NCBI GenBank assembly: GCA_036405135.1
Contig: DASWYF010000020.1
Span: forward strand, 1-64,000
Length of the DNA: 64,000 nucleotides
Direction of reading: 5' to 3'
Source of the DNA: Verrucomicrobiia bacterium
Lineage (GTDB): Bacteria > Verrucomicrobiota > Verrucomicrobiia > Limisphaerales > JAEYXS01
This document shows positions 59,553 to 64,000 of this stretch, in pieces. A program made the translations under genes and the position numbers. Positions within the stretch are counted from its first letter, which is position 1, and every line of letters starts with the position of its first letter. The notes under the pieces are model-generated. The model saw only the letters and a program-made list of their open reading frames with translations. It did no database searches and was not told the origin of the DNA.

Positions 59553-61745
59553 ATGAAGACCTATAAATTCGTCAATGACCTGTGGAAGGATGAGGAAGCC
59601 GCCAAGCTCAAGGGCATGGATCGCCTCGTGTATCGCTCGAACAAGCTGGGTGCGGATCAGCGCATCACGAATACCGGCGGCGGCAATACTTCCTCCAAGT
59701 TGATCGAGAAAGATCCGCTCACGGGTGAAGATGTGGAAGTGCTGTGGGTGAAGGGTTCCGGCGGTGATCTGCGCACGAGCTTGCGCGAGAATTTCTCCTC
59801 CCTCTATCAATCCAAACTCATTGGCTTGCAGAAGTCTTATGGTGCGCGCGCGGACAAGGGGCTGAAGTCGCAGGCGGAAGATGACATGGTGGCGGCGTAT
59901 AACCACACCACGTTCAATCTGAACCCGCGCGCGTCGTCCATCGACACGCCGTTGCACAGTTTCATTCCGGGCAAGTTCGTGGATCACATGCACCCGAACG
60001 CGATCATCTCCATCGCGGCGTCCAGCCGTTGCCAGGAGTTGACGAAAGAGATCTTCAACGGCGAGATGGATTACGTGCCGTGGATGCGCCCGGGCTTTGA
60101 GCTCGGTCTCGCGATGCAGGAGATCGTGAAGAAGAATCCGAAGGCTAAGGCCATCATGATGGGCCAGCACGGGTTCATCTCTTGGGCGGATGACGACAAG
60201 GAATGCTATCACGTGACGCTCGGTTACATCGAGCAGGCGTCCGCTTACATCGAAGCGAAGTATCAGGCTAAGGGCGGCGATGCGGCTGCGTTCGGCGGGG
60301 CGAAATATCAGACCCTCGCGCAGGAGAAGCGCAATGAAGTGTTCGCGGCCATCTTGCCGTGGTTGCGCGGCCAAGTGAGCCAGCAGAAACGTTTCATCGG
60401 TACGGTGCAGGATGACGACAAGATTCTCCGCTATGTGAATTCCAAGGACGCGCCGCGTCTCTCGGAACTCGGCACGAGCTGCCCGGATCATTTCCTGCGC
60501 ACGAAGATCAAGCCCTTGTATGTGGACTGGAATCCGCAGGCGGAAGATCTCGCCGCGCTGAAGACGAAGCTCAAGGCGGGCATCGAGCAGTATCGCAAGG
60601 ATTACGCCGCGTATTACGAGAAGTGCAAGCACGCGAACTCCCCGGCGATGCGTGACGCGAACCCGACGGTCATCCTCATCCCCGGCCTCGGCATGATCGC
60701 GTGGGGCAAGGACAAGAGCGAGAGCCGCGTGACGGCTGAATTCTACAACTGCGCCGTGGAAGTGATGCGCGGTGCAGAAGCTATCGATAAATACATCGCG
60801 CTGCCGCAGCAGGAAGCGTTCGACATCGAGTACTGGCTGCTCGAAGAAGCGAAGCTGAAGCGCATGCCGGCGGAGAAGGAACTCGCCCGCCAGGTCATTG
60901 TCGTGATCGGTGCCGGTTCGGGTATCGGCAAGGAAACGGCGCATCGTCTGGCGAAGGAAGGCGCGCACATCGTGTGCGTGGACTTGAACGCGGACGCGGC
61001 GAACGGCACGGCCAAGGAACTGACCGACAAGCTCGGTCAGGGCATCGGCGTGGCGGGCACGGGCCTAAGCGGTTGCGGACCGGCCATCGGCTTGAAGGCG
61101 AACATCACAGATCGCGCGAGCATCCGCCAGATGTTGAACGAAGTGGCGCTGGCTTACGGCGGGTTTGATTCCATCTGCGTCACCGCCGGCATCTTCGTGC
61201 CGAGCGACACGACGGGTCACATCCCGGATGACAAGTGGGCGCTGACCTTCGGCATCAACGTCACGGGCAGTTACCTCGTGGGTGATGAAGCGGCGAAGAC
61301 GTGGAAAGAACAGGGTCTGCGCGGCAATCTCGTGCTGACGACCAGCGCGAACGCGGTGGTGGCGAAGAAGGGCAGCTTGGCTTACGATTGCTCGAAGGCC
61401 GCCGCGAACCATCTGGTGCGCGAACTCTCCATCGAACTCTCCCCGCTCGTCCGCGTGAACGGCGTGGCTCCGGCCACCGTCGTGCAAGGCTCGGCGATGT
61501 TCCCGCGCGATCGCGTCATCGGCTCGCTCGCGAAATACAACATCCCCTACACGGAAGATGAAGCGACGGATTCGCTGGTGAAGAAACTGGCGCAATTCTA
61601 CGCCGATCGCACGCTCACGAAGAGCCCGATCACCCCGGCCGACCAGGCGGAAGCCTACTTCCTGCTGGTGACGAACCGCCTGAGCAAGACGACGGGTCAG
61701 GTCATCACGGTGGACGGTGGCTTGCACGAGGCGTTCCTCCGTTAA
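59553..61745 (+). CDS. rhaD: Bifunctional rhamnulose-1-phosphate aldolase/alcohol dehydrogenase
   Basis: From ATG 59553 the product is 730 residues. The N-terminal half is a class II aldolase (RITNTGGGNTSSKL, HSFIPGKFVDHMHPNAIISI with zinc-type histidines). The C-terminal 300 residues are an SDR with GAGSGIGKETAHRL (about 459) and YDCSKAAANHL (about 610). The fusion cleaves rhamnulose-1-phosphate to DHAP and lactaldehyde and then converts the aldehyde. No clear ribosome-binding site precedes the start. No other rhamnose genes are adjacent. Confidence 0.92.
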   Translation: MKTYKFVNDLWKDEEAAKLKGMDRLVYRSNKLGADQRITNTGGGNTSSKLIEKDPLTGEDVEVLWVKGSGGDLRTSLRENFSSLYQSKLIGLQKSYGARADKGLKSQAEDDMVAAYNHTTFNLNPRASSIDTPLHSFIPGKFVDHMHPNAIISIAASSRCQELTKEIFNGEMDYVPWMRPGFELGLAMQEIVKKNPKAKAIMMGQHGFISWADDDKECYHVTLGYIEQASAYIEAKYQAKGGDAAAFGGAKYQTLAQEKRNEVFAAILPWLRGQVSQQKRFIGTVQDDDKILRYVNSKDAPRLSELGTSCPDHFLRTKIKPLYVDWNPQAEDLAALKTKLKAGIEQYRKDYAAYYEKCKHANSPAMRDANPTVILIPGLGMIAWGKDKSESRVTAEFYNCAVEVMRGAEAIDKYIALPQQEAFDIEYWLLEEAKLKRMPAEKELARQVIVVIGAGSGIGKETAHRLAKEGAHIVCVDLNADAANGTAKELTDKLGQGIGVAGTGLSGCGPAIGLKANITDRASIRQMLNEVALAYGGFDSICVTAGIFVPSDTTGHIPDDKWALTFGINVTGSYLVGDEAAKTWKEQGLRGNLVLTTSANAVVAKKGSLAYDCSKAAANHLVRELSIELSPLVRVNGVAPATVVQGSAMFPRDRVIGSLAKYNIPYTEDEATDSLVKKLAQFYADRTLTKSPITPADQAEAYFLLVTNRLSKTTGQVITVDGGLHEAFLR

Positions 61746-61770
61746 GCGATAGATATTAAGGATTCAGAGA

Positions 61771-61802
61771 CCGCCGCGTGGAGTGATCTGCGCGGCGGTT
61801 TT
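61771..61802 (+). terminator. Rho-independent terminator after rhaD
   Basis: CCGCCGCG/CGCGGCGG 8-bp stem with a 12-base loop and TTTTG after it. It sits 26 bases after the stop. Confidence 0.85.
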
Positions 61803-61987
61803 GTTTATACAGCGCCAGATTTTACTTTTCATCAGAGACGGTTTGTTCAATATCGCCCAAGAGCAACGGGCTCCCGGTTTCTAAAGCAAAGGAAGGAATG
61901 GCTGAGTAATCAGTATTTAAAAATCTGAATACCAAAACGAACAATTTCATTCGACCAAACAAACCCTAACTCATCACTAAGGAACAT

Positions 61988-62233
61988 ATGGCAATCGCAG
62001 CACTTATCTGCATGTTTATCGGCATCGCAATCGCATTCATATTCGGCATCCAGCTGCTGATCCTCGCATTTCGCACCTCGATTTTGTGGGGCCTCGGCTA
62101 CATCTTTGTGCCGTTCGTGAGTCTTATTTTTGTCGTGGTTCACTGGGATGAGGCAAAGACGCCTTTCTTGCGCGGGCTCCTGTGCATCCCCTTCATGATC
62201 CTCGGAGTGGTGCTGTCCTCTATGGGCAAGTGA
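61988..62233 (+). CDS. Small two-helix membrane protein
   Basis: This 81-residue protein is nearly all hydrophobic: AALICMFIGIAIAFIFGIQL and further GYIFVPFVSLIFVVVHW, then FMILGVVLSSMG. No signal peptide is required. It has an AAGGAAC-like ribosome-binding site ahead (CTAAGGAACAT). Such small proteins are often uncharacterised. It lies between the rhaD terminator and the aromatic leader. Confidence 0.65.
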   Translation: MAIAALICMFIGIAIAFIFGIQLLILAFRTSILWGLGYIFVPFVSLIFVVVHWDEAKTPFLRGLLCIPFMILGVVLSSMGK

Positions 62234-62278
62234 TAACTTCCCGTTGACGAAGGGGCCTTCTCTGCTACGTTGCGATTA

Positions 62279-62368
62279 GTGAGCGCGATCAACACGCGAT
62301 TTTATTGGTTCGGTTTTAACGGCTATTATTATAGCCGGCCGCACTTGCGTGTTGAGATGTCCCGCTAA
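62279..62368 (+). CDS. Aromatic leader peptide of DAHP synthase gene
   Basis: A 29-codon frame starts with GTG (62279) and ends TAA at 62366. Residues 8-18 read FYWFGFNGYYY, eight aromatic residues in eleven. The stretch CAACACGC (62290) pairs with GCGTGTTG (62347), enclosing these codons, and GGCTAT/ATAGCC (62321/62331) makes a small hairpin. A strong terminator follows, then the aromatic-pathway gene. The frame has no strong ribosome-binding site; an in-frame TTG at 62270 is also possible. The codon content and terminator are seen; attenuation by stalling is inferred. Confidence 0.7.
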   Translation: MSAINTRFYWFGFNGYYYSRPHLRVEMSR

Positions 62369-62400
62369 CTGGCGACAATTTCCAGATAAAGAAAACTCAA

Positions 62401-62427
62401 CCGCAGGTGTCACACCTGCGGTTTTTT
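62401..62427 (+). terminator. Attenuator terminator upstream of DAHP synthase
   Basis: CCGCAGGTG, loop TCA, CACCTGCGG, then six T. The perfect 9-bp stem sits 33 bases after the leader stop and 47 bases before the gene start. CCGCA at 62339 near the leader could pair instead with the 3' arm and favour read-through. Confidence 0.85.
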
Positions 62428-62474
62428 GTTTGTCGCCCCGCAGTGTGAGTCATCGGAAAACATAGGCAAAAGAT

Positions 62475-63491
62475 ATGATCATCGTATTGAAACCGAACCT
62501 TAGTCGTAAGGACGAACAGGCCGTGCTCCGCGAGATCCGCAGGCTCGGCTACCAACCGCACGTGATGCGTGGCGTCGCACGCACGGTCATCGGTGCAATC
62601 GGGGACGAGCGCAAGAATCACACGCTGGAAACGCTCACCAGCATGACGCAGGTGGAGAGCGTGATGCCCATCCAGAAGCGCTTCAAGCTGGTGAGCCGCG
62701 AGGCGCATCCGGCGAACTCTACCATCAAGGTGGGCAAGGACATCGTCATCGGCGGCAGCAAGGTGCAGATCATGGCGGGGCCTTGCTCGGTGGAGAGCGA
62801 GAAGCAATTGCTCACCACCGCTCATGCCGTGAAGGCAGCCGGTGCAACCATCTTGCGAGGTGGCGCTTTCAAGCCGCGCACATCGCCCTACGAGTTCCAA
62901 GGTCTCGGCGAGAAAGGACTCAAACTTCTCGCCAAGGCGCGGAAGGAAACGGGTCTCGCGGTTATCACCGAACTGCTCTCCGAACAGCACGTCGAGCTGG
63001 TGGCAGAATACGCGGACATCCTCCAGATCGGCGCGCGCAATGCGCAGAACTTCCAATTGCTCATCGCCGCCGCGAAGACCGGTAAGCCCGTGCTGCTCAA
63101 GCGCGGTCTCTCGATGAAGATCGAGGAATGGTTGCTGGCGGGCGAATACGTCCTGGCGAATGAGAACCCGAACCTGATGTTCTGCGAACGCGGCATCCGC
63201 ACGTTCGAGACCTACACGCGCAACACGCTGGACCTGACCACGGTGCCGATCATCAAAAAAGAATCGCACTGCCCCATCGTCATCGACCCAAGCCAGGGCG
63301 CAGGTCGTGCGGACCTCGTCGCCTCCATGTGCAAAGGTGCCGTCGCCATGGGTGCCGATGCGTTACTCATTGAAGTGCATCCGAATCCCGCCGAAGCCCT
63401 CAGCGACGGCGCGCAGCAAGTCACGCTGGATGGCTTCGCGAAGTTGGTGAAAGAATTGAAGCCGATCCTAGCGGCAGTGGGCCGGGAGTAA
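62475..63491 (+). CDS. aroF: 3-deoxy-7-phosphoheptulonate (DAHP) synthase, type I-beta with ferredoxin-like domain
   Basis: This 338-residue enzyme joins PEP and erythrose-4-phosphate at the start of the shikimate pathway. Residues 1-75 are the ACT/ferredoxin-like regulatory domain (IIVLKPNLSRKDEQAVLREI) of the Thermotoga type, a site for Tyr/Phe feedback. The barrel has AGPCSVES (about 97), RGGAFKPRTSPYEFQGLG (about 123), GARNAQNFQLL, SHCPIVIDPSQGAGRA and LIEVHPNPAEALSDG. The upstream leader peptide and terminator suggest added control by aromatic tRNA charging. Confidence 0.94.
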   Translation: MIIVLKPNLSRKDEQAVLREIRRLGYQPHVMRGVARTVIGAIGDERKNHTLETLTSMTQVESVMPIQKRFKLVSREAHPANSTIKVGKDIVIGGSKVQIMAGPCSVESEKQLLTTAHAVKAAGATILRGGAFKPRTSPYEFQGLGEKGLKLLAKARKETGLAVITELLSEQHVELVAEYADILQIGARNAQNFQLLIAAAKTGKPVLLKRGLSMKIEEWLLAGEYVLANENPNLMFCERGIRTFETYTRNTLDLTTVPIIKKESHCPIVIDPSQGAGRADLVASMCKGAVAMGADALLIEVHPNPAEALSDGAQQVTLDGFAKLVKELKPILAAVGRE

Positions 63492-63532
63492 GCAGGACAT
63501 TTCAAGCGCACGGTCGAGGCATAGACGCAGCG

Positions 63533-63560
63533 AAGCAGGCCGGAAAATTCCAGCCTGCTT
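63533..63560 (+). other. Hairpin after DAHP synthase
   Basis: AAGCAGGC and GCCTGCTT pair around a 12-base loop, 42 bases after the stop. There is no T-tract, so it may only protect the 3' end. The 63561-63691 stretch holds nothing else that I see. Confidence 0.4.
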
Positions 63561-63691
63561 GCTGTTCAGCATTAAGCTGAAATGACGCTGTCCCCTTCTC
63601 CTTACATAGATCAATGAAAGCATTGTCTGCTTGCGGTAGCATGCTCAAATCTTCACGATTCGCATTCATCAGTGTTCATCGTGGTTAACTC

Positions 63692-64000
63692 ATGGCTACT
63701 ACCAAAACATCGGAAGCCCTCATCGCTGCTGCAGCGGATTTGCGTGATGCGGTTGATCACCTGACTTTCGCAGCGCCGATCTCGCATGTTTACAACCCGC
63801 TGGATTACGCGTGGGGACCGCATACCACGTATCTGAAACGGTTCGGGGCTACTAAGAAGCGCGTCATCCTACTGGGCATGAATCCCGGGCCCTTCGGCAT
63901 GGCGCAGATCGGGATTCCGTTCGGAGAGATCGCGGCAGCGCGGGATTGGATGGGGATCAATGAGCCGGTGGGCAAGCCGAAGGATGAAAGCCCAAAGCGT
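63692..64000 (+). CDS. SMUG1-type uracil-DNA glycosylase, 5' part
   Basis: The first 103 codons are present and the frame runs off the window edge. The protein has NPLDYAWGPHTTYLKRFG (about 38), GMNPGPFGMAQIGIPFGE (about 67-84) and DWMGINEPVGKPK, typical of SMUG1, which removes uracil from DNA. GMNPGPFGMAQ is the active-site water-activating loop of the family. The C-terminal His motif is beyond the edge. SMUG1 is less frequent in bacteria than Ung. Confidence 0.88.
   Translation, partial: MATTKTSEALIAAAADLRDAVDHLTFAAPISHVYNPLDYAWGPHTTYLKRFGATKKRVILLGMNPGPFGMAQIGIPFGEIAAARDWMGINEPVGKPKDESPKR

Noticed and set aside
1-64000. CRISPR array, tRNA, rRNA or prophage
   Set aside because: No regular direct repeats with unique spacers, no tRNA-like TPsiC/anticodon pattern, and no phage structural or integrase gene were seen on either strand.

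Overview
The window is a chromosomal segment of a flagellated, Gram-negative bacterium, most likely a member of the Verrucomicrobiota. I infer this from the style of the proteins (verrucomicrobial GspF-GspH-I-J-K cluster, AIM24 paralogs next to an M48 protease, bifunctional rhamnulose-1-phosphate aldolase/dehydrogenase), from two classes of degenerate intergenic repeats, and from the moderately high GC content. No rRNA or tRNA gene is present to confirm it. Region 1 (1-14.6 kb, + strand) is a late flagellar locus: two flagellin genes of equal length, each behind a sigma-28-like promoter and a similarly folded 5' leader, with a 2.5 kaa multi-domain glycosyltransferase/methyltransferase/TPR gene between them. 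It continues with fliD, an unknown gene, a secreted protein, flgM (anti-sigma-28), fliS and a FliT-like gene. Region 2 (14.7-23.1 kb) holds signalling genes: a PAS histidine kinase, a REC-HD-GYP response regulator and a hybrid kinase with overlapping ends, then cheA and cheW. Region 3 (23.1-27.3 kb, - strand) is a type II secretion/type IV pilin-like operon, gspF-H-I-J-K. Region 4 (27.7-33.5 kb) contains a membrane/coiled-coil protein, larE carrying an in-frame palindromic repeat, a MITE-like element, and an operon of an M48 protease with three AIM24 proteins. Region 5 (33.6-40 kb) is a - strand operon (cheX, REC-REC-STAS, a small secreted protein, a TPR protein, a FlgN-like chaperone and a sigma-54-type response regulator) with a divergent HDOD gene. 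Region 6 (40.2-44.9 kb) is housekeeping: rpsP-khpA-trmD-rplS, rnhB, yraN and others. Region 7 (45-50.3 kb) has a PQQ-type beta-propeller, a HemN-like radical SAM protein, a chorismate-lyase-like protein and two tandem GDP-mannose 4,6-dehydratase genes. Region 8 (50.4-64 kb) holds a membrane-fused spermidine-synthase-like protein, a universal stress protein, a radical SAM protein, a c556-like cytochrome, a UbiB-family kinase, an Rsm22-like methyltransferase, a DeoR regulator divergent from the rhamnulose aldolase gene, DAHP synthase behind an aromatic leader peptide and terminator, and the start of a SMUG1-type uracil-DNA glycosylase gene. How the genes work together: sigma-28 promoters, FlgM, FliS, a FliT-like and a FlgN-like chaperone, and two A[U/C]GGA hairpin loops in both flagellin leaders point to layered transcriptional and post-transcriptional control of flagellin. 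The giant enzyme, and perhaps the two GDP-mannose dehydratases, could modify flagellin with sugars. The strongest candidates for something undescribed are (i) the structured, covarying flagellin leader RNA, (ii) the giant modification enzyme between the two flagellins, (iii) the aromatic-codon attenuator upstream of DAHP synthase, and (iv) the propeller/radical SAM/chorismate-lyase-like gene set.
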